Source: JALQUL01 sp964556425
Lineage (GTDB): Bacteria; Pseudomonadota; Gammaproteobacteria; Burkholderiales; Burkholderiaceae_C
Direction: 5' to 3'
Assembly: GCA_964556425.1 (NCBI GenBank)
Contig: CAZKWC010000097.1
Coordinates: 1 to 7,952 of the forward strand
DNA: 7,952 bases
Shown here: positions 1 to 6,386 of the stretch, in pieces
How the letters are laid out: the number at the start of each line of letters is the position of its first letter
How positions within the stretch are numbered: position 1 is the first letter of the stretch
Program-made: the position numbers and the translations under genes
Notes under the pieces: model-generated
What the model saw: the letters and a program-made list of their open reading frames with translations, nothing else
What the model was told of the DNA's origin: nothing
Database searches by the model: none

Positions 1-52
1 TAGTACCAACGTTTACGTGGGGCTTGGTACGTACAAATTTTTCTTTTGCCAT
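1..52 (-). CDS. tuf: Elongation factor Tu, N-terminal 17 codons (cut by window edge)
   Basis: EF-Tu is the GTPase that delivers aminoacyl-tRNA to the ribosomal A site. Only the start is here: reading leftward from the ATG at 52-50 gives MAKEKFVRTKPHVNVGT, the near-invariant bacterial EF-Tu N-terminus that leads into the first GTP-binding loop (the loop itself lies beyond the window). A Shine-Dalgarno GGAG at 65-62, nine bases ahead of the ATG, supports the start. The gene is 78 bp downstream of tRNA-Thr and on the same strand, as in the tRNA-tufB operons of beta- and gammaproteobacteria, so it is probably co-transcribed with the tRNAs. Which of the usual two tuf copies this is follows only from this context. 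Confidence 0.95.
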   Translation of the reverse strand, partial: MAKEKFVRTKPHVNVGT

Positions 53-130
53 TTTTTAAATCTCCATACTGGATGCAAAAAACACCAACTAACGCCGCAC
101 TCACCAACAACGGTAAGCGCCTAAAATTTA

Positions 131-205
<75 letters not shown>

Positions 206-244
206 AATTGCTTGCATTGGCTCAAAATTGAACACAGCAACATT

Positions 245-318
245 TGGAGCGGGAGACGGGAATCGAACCCGCGTCATTAGCTTGGAAGGCTAGGGTTCTA
301 CCATTGAACTACTCCCGC
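245..318 (-). tRNA. glyT: tRNA-Gly (anticodon TCC)
   Basis: Minus-strand 74-nt cloverleaf starting at 318: acceptor GCGGGAG/CTCCCGC, D arm GTTC/GAAC, anticodon loop CTTCCAA (anticodon TCC, decoding GGA/GGG), T arm GCGGG-TTCGATT-CCCGT and 3' TCCA with the CCA encoded. Two weak spots are visible: the top of the anticodon stem (27-43) is a C.A mismatch, and 49-65 is a G.U wobble. It is the middle member of the Tyr-Gly-Thr-tuf cluster. Confidence 0.96.
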
Positions 319-352
319 ACAACACTGCCGCAAATGCTTCTATGCGCCAAAA

Positions 353-392
353 CCCCATAACTATAGACACACGTCTTAATAAATTATTGGGG
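353..392 (-). repeat. Possible hairpin in the spacer between tRNA-Tyr and tRNA-Gly
   Basis: CCCCATAA (353-360) and TTATTGGGG (384-392) can pair with a single bulged base, closing an AT-rich loop of about 23 nt inside the 99-nt spacer. In a polycistronic tRNA precursor such a stem could mark a processing site, but that is inference and the stem is short. Confidence 0.28.
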
Positions 393-417
393 ATTGATAG
401 CCATTGCAAATAGATAA

Positions 418-503
418 TGGTGGAGAGGGCTGGATTCGAACCAGCGTACTCGTAAGAGGGCAGATTTACAGTCTGCTGCCATTAACCACTCGGCCACCTC
501 TCC
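418..503 (-). tRNA. tyrU: tRNA-Tyr (anticodon GTA)
   Basis: Minus-strand 86-nt class II tRNA from 503: acceptor GGAGAGG/CCTCTCC, anticodon stem GCAGA/TCTGC with loop CTGTAAA (anticodon GTA), a long variable arm of about 14 nt as expected for bacterial tRNA-Tyr, standard T loop TTCGAAT, discriminator A and encoded CCA (420-418). It is the first gene of the Tyr-Gly-Thr-tuf transcription unit. Confidence 0.97.
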
Positions 504-511
504 AACACTCA

Positions 512-524
512 GCCGCATATTATG
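512..524 (-). promoter_or_regulatory. Candidate -10 and GC-rich discriminator of the tRNA-tuf operon
   Basis: Ahead of tRNA-Tyr on the minus strand, CATAAT (524-519) matches five of six -10 consensus bases. It is followed by a GC-rich stretch (GCGGC at 516-512), the discriminator type known from stringently controlled stable-RNA promoters. The predicted start is about 9-12 nt before the mature tRNA. I could not find a convincing -35 at 16-18 bp spacing, which limits confidence. Confidence 0.3.
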
Positions 525-553
525 CCACTGTTTTTAAACTTTTTGCTAGCACT

Positions 554-1300
554 TTACCAATTTACTGTTAATTTGTAATTGGTTTTTAGAAAAGTGTTAG
601 CTTTACTAAAATGCGAACAATTCACAAAAGGATTTGTGCCTTTTGCAGCTGATAAAGGTGATGGGTGGTTAGCCTTTAGACATAAATGTCTTTCACTTGA
701 ATCAACAAGCGTAATGATACTCCCTTTTTGCTGTGCAAACGCACCCCACAGCATAAAAATTTTATATTCTTTTGATTTTGCTAATAATTTAATCAATTCA
801 TCGCTTAAATCTTGCCAACCCCAGTCGGCATGTGAGCCTGGCTTGCCTTGTTCTACTGTAAAAACTGCATTGATTAATAAAACGCCTTGTTCAAGCCAGC
901 TGCTTAAATCGGTTTTTTGTTCTTTTAGACGTTCACCACCCAAGTCTCGGTCTAACTCTTTTAATATATTCCTAAGAGAGGGCGGGACTTTTTTGCTTTT
1001 TGAAGCTGAAAATGCTAGTCCGTCTGCCATTCCTGGTGTGTGGTAGGGGTCCTGCCCCAAAATAACCACTTTCACATCTTTTAAAGCTAATAACTTAAAT
1101 GCCCTAAGTGGATCGGGAGGGTAAATAATACAACCTTGCTCTAAGGCATTTATTATTTTGTTATTGAGCCTCTTGCCTGCCTCTGACTCAAAAAACTCAG
1201 TGAGCACAGGTAGCCAATCTGGCTTTACTTCTTTTAAGCTGGGTGGCCACTGTTGCAAGCTAGCCACGTTAGTTGCAGTAGGAACTGTTTCATCAAACAT
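554..1300 (-). CDS. ung: Uracil-DNA glycosylase, family 1 (UNG)
   Basis: Removes uracil from DNA by cleaving the N-glycosidic bond, starting base-excision repair of deaminated cytosine or misincorporated dUMP. With the ATG at 1300-1298 the protein is 248 aa, slightly longer than E. coli Ung (229 aa). Both family-1 signatures are present: VVILGQDPYH at residues 78-87, with water-activating Asp84, and the minor-groove intercalation loop HPSPLSA at 212-218, with catalytic His212. PPSL and LLINAVFTVEQG are also as expected. The frame stays open upstream to a GTG at 1321; neither start has a good ribosome-binding site, so the N-terminus is uncertain. It follows trpC by 70-90 bp on the same strand and may be read from the trp operon, its own promoter, or both. 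The family assignment is secure. Confidence 0.96.
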   Translation of the reverse strand: MFDETVPTATNVASLQQWPPSLKEVKPDWLPVLTEFFESEAGKRLNNKIINALEQGCIIYPPDPLRAFKLLALKDVKVVILGQDPYHTPGMADGLAFSASKSKKVPPSLRNILKELDRDLGGERLKEQKTDLSSWLEQGVLLINAVFTVEQGKPGSHADWGWQDLSDELIKLLAKSKEYKIFMLWGAFAQQKGSIITLVDSSERHLCLKANHPSPLSAAKGTNPFVNCSHFSKANTFLKTNYKLTVNW

Positions 1301-1333
1301 AGGATATTGCAAATAAACCACCCAATTTTAATT

Positions 1334-1362
1334 AATATAGAAATGCCTAGATGACTTCAGAA
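1334..1362 (-). promoter_or_regulatory. Possible sigma70-like promoter for ung, overlapping a small hairpin
   Basis: On the minus strand TTCTGA (1362-1357) and TATATT (1339-1334) are 17 bp apart. The -10 matches five of six consensus bases, the -35 only three. The start would fall near 1327, leaving about 27 nt before the ATG at 1300. The -35 lies in a perfect 6-bp stem with a 3-nt loop (ACTTCA-GAA-TGAAGT, 1354-1368). This hairpin has no U-run after it, so it is not an intrinsic terminator, and ung may also be reached by read-through from trpC. Confidence 0.3.
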
Positions 1363-1391
1363 TGAAGTACCTTTGGCTTTACTTTGCCTTT

Positions 1392-2189
1392 TTAGGCGGT
1401 TGCAAACAAATCATTGAGCGCCTTGCCAGGATCAGGCTCCCTCATAAAAGCTTCACCAACTAAAAATGTTTTAGCTTGTGCTTGCTCTGATAAAAAAGCC
1501 ACATCTTCAGGAGTAGCAACTCCAGATTCAGCTACTAAAATTTTGCCAGCTGGTAATTTTTTAGATAAGGCCACACTTACCTCTAGACTTACTTCAAATG
1601 TGCGCAGATTTCGATTGTTCACACCAATTAATGGTGTTTTTAATTGAAGCGCTCTGTCAAATTCTGCTTCATCATGTACTTCAACCAACACCGCCATACC
1701 TAAATCAATTGCAATCGCTTCAAACTCTTTCATTTGTGCATCAGTCAAAATAGAGGCAATCAATAAGATACAGTCTGCCCCCATCGCCCTAGACTCATAA
1801 ACTTGGTAAGCATCAATAATAAAATCTTTACGTAAAACTGGTAAATGGCAAGAAGCCCTCGCTTGTCTTAAATAATCTTTTTCGCCCTGAAAAAATTGTT
1901 GATCGGTAAGTACTGATAAACAAGCGGCACCGTTTTCTGCATAACTTTGAGCAATATCGGCAGGTTCGAAATATGAACGAATCACGCCTTTGGAGGGGCT
2001 GGCTTTTTTAATTTCGGCAATAACAGCATATTTTCCAGCTTCAATTTTCTTTTGAATAGCCCCCACAAAATCACGAGTAGTGAGTCTTGAATAGGCATCG
2101 GCTTTGATCGCTTCAAGACTCATTTTGCGCTGGGCTGTAATTAATTCTTGCTGTTTAACTTCTACAATTTTTTGGAGGATATCAGTCAT
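1392..2189 (-). CDS. trpC: Indole-3-glycerol phosphate synthase
   Basis: Closes the indole ring: 1-(2-carboxyphenylamino)-1-deoxyribulose 5-phosphate is decarboxylated and dehydrated to indole-3-glycerol phosphate. The 265-aa product is a single (beta/alpha)8 barrel of the normal stand-alone length, with no fused TrpF domain. Expected active-site segments appear in order: EIKKASPSKG (59-68, with Glu59 and Lys61), LRKDFI (119-124, general acid Lys121), VEVH (169-172, Glu170), GVNNRNL (189-195, Asn191 and Arg193), ESG (221-223) and the phosphate-binding GEAFMR (245-250). Residue roles are by analogy with the Sulfolobus enzyme. The start ATG is 7 bp after the trpD stop, so translation is probably coupled; its own ribosome-binding site is weak. 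It is the last trp gene here. Confidence 0.97.
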   Translation of the reverse strand: MTDILQKIVEVKQQELITAQRKMSLEAIKADAYSRLTTRDFVGAIQKKIEAGKYAVIAEIKKASPSKGVIRSYFEPADIAQSYAENGAACLSVLTDQQFFQGEKDYLRQARASCHLPVLRKDFIIDAYQVYESRAMGADCILLIASILTDAQMKEFEAIAIDLGMAVLVEVHDEAEFDRALQLKTPLIGVNNRNLRTFEVSLEVSVALSKKLPAGKILVAESGVATPEDVAFLSEQAQAKTFLVGEAFMREPDPGKALNDLFATA

Positions 2190-2196
2190 TTTTTAT

Positions 2197-3246
2197 TCAT
2201 TTCTTTGAAGTTAATTGTTGAGTCACATTGACTAGTTGCTCAAACTTTTGGTAGGCAGCGCCACTTTCAATGGTGCGCCTTGCCAATGCAATACCTGCTG
2301 GAATATCGGCTACTACATCAGCGACATACAGCGCGACGCCAGAGTTAAAAATCACAATTTCTTTGGCTGGTCCATCTTGATTTTTTAACACGCCAAGTAA
2401 CATTTCTTTGGATTGCTCTGGTGTTTCTACTTTTATTGCACGGCTACTAGCCATTGCAAAACCATAGTCTTCTGGATGAATCTCATATTCAATCACTTCA
2501 TTGTTTTTAAGTTCACCGACCAAGGTAGCTGCACCTAAGCTCACCTCATCCATACCGTCACGACCATACACCACCATAGCACGCTCTGCACCCAAACGTT
2601 GTAAAGCTCGCACTTGAATACCAACTAAATCGGGGTGAAACACACCCATCAAAATATTGGGTGCACCCGCTGGATTGGTCAGTGGGCCTAATAAATTAAA
2701 AAAGGTTTTAATCCCCATTTCTTTGCGTACTGGAGCGACGTTTTTCATGGCGGGGTGATGATTAGGAGCAAACATAAAGCCAATACCCGCTTGCTCGACT
2801 GAACTGGCAATTTGTTCTGGGCTTAACATTAGCTCTATGCCCATGGCTTCTAAAACATCGGCACTACCACTCTTACTACTTACGCCTCGGTTGCCATGTT
2901 TACTGACCTTGGCTCCCGCTGCAGCTACTACAAACATTGAGCAGGTTGAGATATTAAAGGTGTTGGAGCCGTCTCCTCCGGTGCCTACAATATCAATTAA
3001 ATGTTTTTTATTGGGAATATTCACCTTCGTAGAGAACTCACGCATGACTTGAGCTGCTGCGGTGATTTCACCAATGGTTTCTTTTTTTACCCGCATACCC
3101 GTGGTAATGGCGGCAATCATGACTGGAGACACTTCACCACTCATAAATTGACGCATAAGATGAATCATTTCATCGTGGAAAATTTCACGATGCTCAATGG
3201 TTCTTTGTAATGCCTGCTGTGGGGTAATACGAATTGCTGTAGTCAT
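2197..3246 (-). CDS. trpD: Anthranilate phosphoribosyltransferase
   Basis: Transfers phosphoribose from PRPP to anthranilate, the second committed step of tryptophan synthesis. The 349-aa protein has the usual length and motifs: glycine-rich PRPP loop GTGGDGSNTFNIST (88-101), KHGNRGVSSKSGSADVLEA (116-134), PNHHPAM (161-167) and a conserved block with Arg174 ahead of GPLTNP. The N-terminus ITPQQALQRTIEHREIFHDE resembles betaproteobacterial TrpD proteins. I chose the ATG at 3246 because GGAAAA lies upstream at a reasonable distance; the frame also opens at a TTG six codons earlier (3264), which is less likely. It is 26 bp downstream of ltaE and 7 bp upstream of trpC. TrpD is unfused to TrpG, unlike the E. 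coli TrpGD fusion. Confidence 0.97.
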   Translation of the reverse strand: MTTAIRITPQQALQRTIEHREIFHDEMIHLMRQFMSGEVSPVMIAAITTGMRVKKETIGEITAAAQVMREFSTKVNIPNKKHLIDIVGTGGDGSNTFNISTCSMFVVAAAGAKVSKHGNRGVSSKSGSADVLEAMGIELMLSPEQIASSVEQAGIGFMFAPNHHPAMKNVAPVRKEMGIKTFFNLLGPLTNPAGAPNILMGVFHPDLVGIQVRALQRLGAERAMVVYGRDGMDEVSLGAATLVGELKNNEVIEYEIHPEDYGFAMASSRAIKVETPEQSKEMLLGVLKNQDGPAKEIVIFNSGVALYVADVVADIPAGIALARRTIESGAAYQKFEQLVNVTQQLTSKK

Positions 3247-3272
3247 ATTCTGTTTTCCAATCAAAGCGTTTT

Positions 3273-4319
3273 TTAGTTTAAAAAATAAGCGTTGGTTTTT
3301 TCTATTACGTAATCAATATCGTCTTGATTGACATCTAAGTGAGTCACAAATCGAAGTTGATAACTGCCTGTAGTGAGAATCCCATTTTGGGTAAGGTACT
3401 GGGTCAAGCCTTTAAATTTTTCATCATTGGCATTTTTAGCCGTCAAAAAAATCATATTGGTTTGAGCAGGGCTAATATCTAACTCTGGAATATCTTTTAA
3501 GCCTTGGTATAAACGAGTGGCCAAGTCATGATCTTGTTGTAAACGCTCGACATGATGGTCTAGAGCATACAAAGCAGCAGCGGCTAAAAATCCTGCTTGA
3601 CGCATTCCACCGCCTGCCATTTTTCTGATCCGTTTTGCTTTTTTAATAACATCGGCACTGGCACATAAAACGGAACCTACTGGCGCACCCAAGCCTTTAC
3701 TAAAACAAACTGACACACTATCGAATGGGCCAATCATTTTAGAAGCCGCTTGCATTACCGTGCTTGAATCAAGGCTGGCTTGCTTGACTGCTCCGTTAAA
3801 AAATCGAGCTCCGTCTAAATGACATTGCAATCCATGCTTTTTAGCAATATTGGTGGCGGCTAGTACATATTCATGATCTAGTAATTGCCCTGCCCATGTA
3901 TTTTCTAAAGTGAACAATTTGGTCATTGCAAAATGAGCATCATCCGGTTTAATAGATGATTCAATTTTGGCCAAATCCATTTGACCATTGGCTGCTTGAT
4001 CTAGGGGTTGGGGTTGTACACTGCCTAATACGGCTGCACCACCGGCTTCCCATCGATAAGTGTGAGCCATTTGGCCCACAATATATTCGTCACCCCGTTG
4101 GCAATGGCTTAATATGGCGGCTAAATTGCTTTGTGTGCCACTGGGAAAAAACAAGGCTTGTTCAAAACCGAGTTGGCTGGCCAATCTTTCTTGCAATAAA
4201 TTGACTGTCGGGTCGTCTGCAAACACATCATCGCCTAATGGTGCAGCCATCATGGCTTGACGCATAGCAGCAGTGGGTTGTGTGACAGTGTCACTTCTTA
4301 AATCTACACGTCTTGTCAT
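3273..4319 (-). CDS. ltaE: Low-specificity L-threonine aldolase (PLP enzyme) inside the trp operon
   Basis: Cleaves L-threonine and L-allo-threonine (and beta-hydroxy analogues) to glycine and an aldehyde, using pyridoxal phosphate in the cytosol. The 348-aa sequence aligns by eye along its whole length with E. coli LtaE: DLRSDTVTQPT (6-16), GDDVFADDPT (29-38), PSGTQSN (59-65), AHTYRWEAGGAAVLGS (85-100), LENT (138-141), HLDGARFFN (167-175, Asp169 and Arg172), SVCFSKGLGAPVGS (203-216, Schiff-base Lys208), GGGMRQAG (236-243) and VTHLDV (325-330). It starts 11 bp after the trpG stop with its own AAAGG site, so it is very probably co-transcribed with trpG and trpD. It has no step in tryptophan synthesis; a supply of glycine, then serine for TrpB, is one possible reason for the placement, but that is inference. 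Confidence 0.95.
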   Translation of the reverse strand: MTRRVDLRSDTVTQPTAAMRQAMMAAPLGDDVFADDPTVNLLQERLASQLGFEQALFFPSGTQSNLAAILSHCQRGDEYIVGQMAHTYRWEAGGAAVLGSVQPQPLDQAANGQMDLAKIESSIKPDDAHFAMTKLFTLENTWAGQLLDHEYVLAATNIAKKHGLQCHLDGARFFNGAVKQASLDSSTVMQAASKMIGPFDSVSVCFSKGLGAPVGSVLCASADVIKKAKRIRKMAGGGMRQAGFLAAAALYALDHHVERLQQDHDLATRLYQGLKDIPELDISPAQTNMIFLTAKNANDEKFKGLTQYLTQNGILTTGSYQLRFVTHLDVNQDDIDYVIEKTNAYFLN

Positions 4320-4330
4320 GATGTTGACCT

Positions 4331-4747
4331 TTAGGCTTGAGTGATAAAATTTTTCAGCATGGCATGGCCATGCTCTGTCAATATGGATTCAGGATGAAAC
4401 TGCACCCCTTCCATTTTGACAGCCTCTGGTAAATGTTTGTGTCTAATTCCCATAATTTCGCCATCGGCTGTAGTAGCCGTAATTTCTAAATCGGCTGGGC
4501 AACTGCTTGGCTCAATGGCTAGTGAATGGTACCGGTTAACCGTAAACTGTTTGGGTAAGTCACGGAACATNNNNNNNNNNNNNNNNNNNNNNNNNNNNNN
4601 NNNNNNNNNNNNNNNNNNNNNNNNNNNNNNNNNNNNNNNNNNNNNNNNNNNNNNNNNNNNNNNNNNNNNNTCGGCAAAATATTGCACCAAGTTATAGGTA
4701 AAACTATCATAGTTATCAATCATGATTAAACGGGGTGTAGTGCTCAT
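4331..4747 (-). CDS. trpG: Anthranilate synthase component II (glutamine amidotransferase), interrupted by assembly gap
   Basis: Class I glutamine amidotransferase subunit that passes ammonia from glutamine to TrpE (in some bacteria also to PabB). The N-terminus MIDNYDSFTYNLVQYFA (residues 9-25) and the C-terminal half, with RYHSL and VQFHPES carrying the His and Glu of the catalytic triad, are clear. The nucleophile elbow (GVCLGH in E. coli PabA) falls in the 100-N gap. Against E. coli PabA (187 aa), about 93 residues lie between the flanks but only 34 fit the N block, so the true gene is about 590 bp. The frame happens to stay open across the Ns. The start ATG overlaps the trpE stop as ATGA and has a perfect AAGGAGGT site. 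Position next to trpE makes TrpG the best name; dual PabA use is possible. Confidence 0.93.
   Translation of the reverse strand: MSTTPRLIMIDNYDSFTYNLVQYFAXXXXXXXXXXXXXXXXXXXXXXXXXXXXXXXXXXMFRDLPKQFTVNRYHSLAIEPSSCPADLEITATTADGEIMGIRHKHLPEAVKMEGVQFHPESILTEHGHAMLKNFITQA
4571..4670. other. Assembly gap: exactly 100 N inside trpG
   Basis: A run of exactly 100 N is the usual scaffold placeholder for a gap of unknown size. By comparison with E. coli PabA, about 93 codons should sit here, so roughly 277 bp are missing rather than 100. All window coordinates to the right are therefore about 180 bp closer to those on the left than in the real chromosome. Confidence 0.97.
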
Positions 4748-6246
4748 AATTGACCTCCTTCTACCAATTCAACTGCTTTTAAAAGCGCTCTTGCTTTATG
4801 TTCGGTTTCAGCCCATTCTAATTCAGGCACACTATCGGCAACTACCCCTGCAGAAGCTTGGGTATATACCATATTGTCTTTTACGACAGCGGTGCGAATT
4901 GCGATGGCTAAATCCATATCATCGGCATAAGAAATATAGCCACAAGCACCGCCATAAATCCCTCTTTTAACGGGTTCTAATTGGTCAATTAATTCCATAG
5001 CATGTACTTTGGGTGCACCTGTTAATGTGCCGGCTGGAAAAGTAGCTTTTAATACATCCATACTAGTAAGGCCAGGCAACAAAATACCCTCCACATTACT
5101 CACAATATGCATAACATGGCTATAACGCTCTACGGCAAACGCTTCGGTTACCTTAACAGAACCTGTTTGTGCTATACGGCCTACATCATTTCGGGCCAAG
5201 TCAATTAGCATGACGTGTTCGGCAATTTCTTTGGGGTCTTTCACCAACTCTTGCTCAATTGCTTTATCGGCTTCGGGGCTTGCACCTCTTGGTCTGGTAC
5301 CTGCTAAAGGCCTAATCGTGACTTTTTGTTGTTGATCAGCTAAAGTTTCTTGCCTAACTAAAATTTCAGGAGAGGCACCTACCACTTGAAATTCGCCAAA
5401 GTTATAAAAATACATATAAGGACTAGGATTGAGTGACCTTAATGCACGATATAAATTAATAGGAGAAGCATTGAATTTTTTCTTAATGCGTTGACCCACT
5501 TGTACTTGCATAAAGTCACCCGCCGCAATTAAATCTTTAGCAGTTTCAACAGAGGCTAAATAATCTTGTTTGGCAAAATCTCTTATCACTTCACCGCTAC
5601 TGTTGGTAGACACCATTTCTGGAGCAATTACAGGTTGTTTTAACAACTGTTTGAGTTGTGACAGTTTGGCAAGTCCTAATTCGTAGGCATTGTTGTCGTT
5701 AGGATTAACATACACAATAAAGTGGATTTTGCCACTTAGATTATCTATGACGGCTAACTCTTCACACTGCAATAACAAAATATCTGGACAATCGAGTTCA
5801 TCGGGTGGGCATGTGGCCTCTAATTTTTTCTCGATGTGACGAACCGCATCGTAACCAAAATAGCCTGCTAAACCACCACAAAAACGCGGCATGTTAGCCT
5901 GCAATGCAACTTTAAACCGCTTTTGGTATTCAGCAATAAAATCTAAGGGGTTAGCTACATGTGTCTCTACGACTTCATCATTTTTAATGATATTGACATA
6001 GGCATCAGGGCCAAAATTTCTAGCTTCTAGTCGAGTGTTGCAAGGCAAGCCTATAAAACTATAACGACCAAAACGCTCACCACCCACTACTGATTCGAGC
6101 AAAAAAGAATTTTTACTACCGCCAACTCCAGCTGTGAGTTTTAAGTATAGTGATAGTGGTGTTTCTAAGTCTGCAAGCACTTGTTCTTGCAAGGGAATAC
6201 GGTTAAAGCCTTGAAGTGCCAAGGCGTCAAAATCCTGTCTGTTCAT
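4744..6246 (-). CDS. trpE: Anthranilate synthase component I
   Basis: Converts chorismate and ammonia (from TrpG) to anthranilate and pyruvate, the committed and normally feedback-inhibited step. The 500-aa protein is full length. N-terminal region: FLLES (48-52), where the equivalent serine in E. coli (Ser40) takes part in tryptophan inhibition, then GGERFGRYSFIG. Chorismate-binding domain: GDFMQVQVGQR (243-253), IRPLAGTRPRGA (311-322), DPKEIAEHVMLIDLARND (337-354), VERYSHVMHIVSNVEG (372-387) and GTLTGAPKVHAMELI (406-420). GDFMQVQVGQR and the N-terminus MNRQDFDALALQGFNRIPL are betaproteobacterial in style. The start ATG at 6246 has only a weak site (AGTAAGC). The stop overlaps trpG by 4 bp. 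As first gene of the operon it lies below a long, structured leader. Confidence 0.97.
   Translation of the reverse strand: MNRQDFDALALQGFNRIPLQEQVLADLETPLSLYLKLTAGVGGSKNSFLLESVVGGERFGRYSFIGLPCNTRLEARNFGPDAYVNIIKNDEVVETHVANPLDFIAEYQKRFKVALQANMPRFCGGLAGYFGYDAVRHIEKKLEATCPPDELDCPDILLLQCEELAVIDNLSGKIHFIVYVNPNDNNAYELGLAKLSQLKQLLKQPVIAPEMVSTNSSGEVIRDFAKQDYLASVETAKDLIAAGDFMQVQVGQRIKKKFNASPINLYRALRSLNPSPYMYFYNFGEFQVVGASPEILVRQETLADQQQKVTIRPLAGTRPRGASPEADKAIEQELVKDPKEIAEHVMLIDLARNDVGRIAQTGSVKVTEAFAVERYSHVMHIVSNVEGILLPGLTSMDVLKATFPAGTLTGAPKVHAMELIDQLEPVKRGIYGGACGYISYADDMDLAIAIRTAVVKDNMVYTQASAGVVADSVPELEWAETEHKARALLKAVELVEGGQL
4753..4760 (-). promoter_or_regulatory. Perfect Shine-Dalgarno of trpG within the trpE 3' end
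   Basis: Minus-strand AAGGAGGT (4760-4753), five bases before the trpG ATG, is fully complementary to the 16S rRNA 3' end and is the strongest ribosome-binding site in the window. Together with the ATGA stop/start overlap it fits coupled, roughly equimolar synthesis of the two anthranilate synthase subunits. Confidence 0.85.
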
Positions 6247-6281
6247 AATGTTGCTTACTATTTGAAATACGAATGAAATGG

Positions 6282-6386
6282 GCTCTGTATGAAGAGCATC
6301 CTGAATTGAACTCAGGTCTTCACCGCCCGCTTAATGGGAGTAATGTGATGTAGTCGGCAAGCCACGCCAGGGCCAGGCTCCCCGGT
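6282..6386. other. GC-rich, hairpin-rich island in the trpE leader (possible structured RNA or repeat)
   Basis: G+C is about 61% over 6311-6390, well above the AT-rich genes and spacers around it. Three inverted repeats sit side by side: GCTCT/AGAGC (6282-6286/6293-6297, loop 6 nt); CCTGAATT/AACTCAGG (6300-6316, almost a perfect palindrome with one G.U); and a compound stem in which ACCG pairs with CGGT (6322-6325/6383-6386) and GGGAG with CTCCC (6336-6340/6378-6382), stacked on the 3' side with a 10-nt bulge opposite. The core between 6341 and 6377 can form further GCC/GGC pairs. On the minus strand this would lie in the trpE 5' untranslated region. No U-run follows, so it is not a classical attenuator. 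I recognise no named riboswitch or RNA; a dispersed genomic repeat is the main alternative. Confidence 0.4.

Noticed and set aside
579..1046. 155-codon plus-strand frame inside ung
   Set aside because: Antisense shadow of a clearly conserved UNG sequence; Cys/Ser-rich composition typical of reverse-strand reading.
1354..1368. Perfect 6-bp hairpin between trpC and ung as a terminator
   Set aside because: No U-run follows on the minus strand; kept only as structure overlapping a possible ung promoter.
4416..4719. Alternative frames spanning the N block
   Set aside because: Frames kept open only by N bases and antisense or out of frame to trpG.
6282..6297. GCTCT/AGAGC hairpin as an intrinsic terminator ahead of trpE
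   Set aside because: Followed by CCATTTCATTC on the minus strand, with no U-tract and a stem of only 5 bp.
6321..6353. Resemblance of CACCGCCCG...ATGGGAGT...GTAG to the 16S rRNA 3' region
   Set aside because: Only short blocks match, spacing differs and the surrounding 16S sequence is absent; most likely chance in GC-rich DNA.
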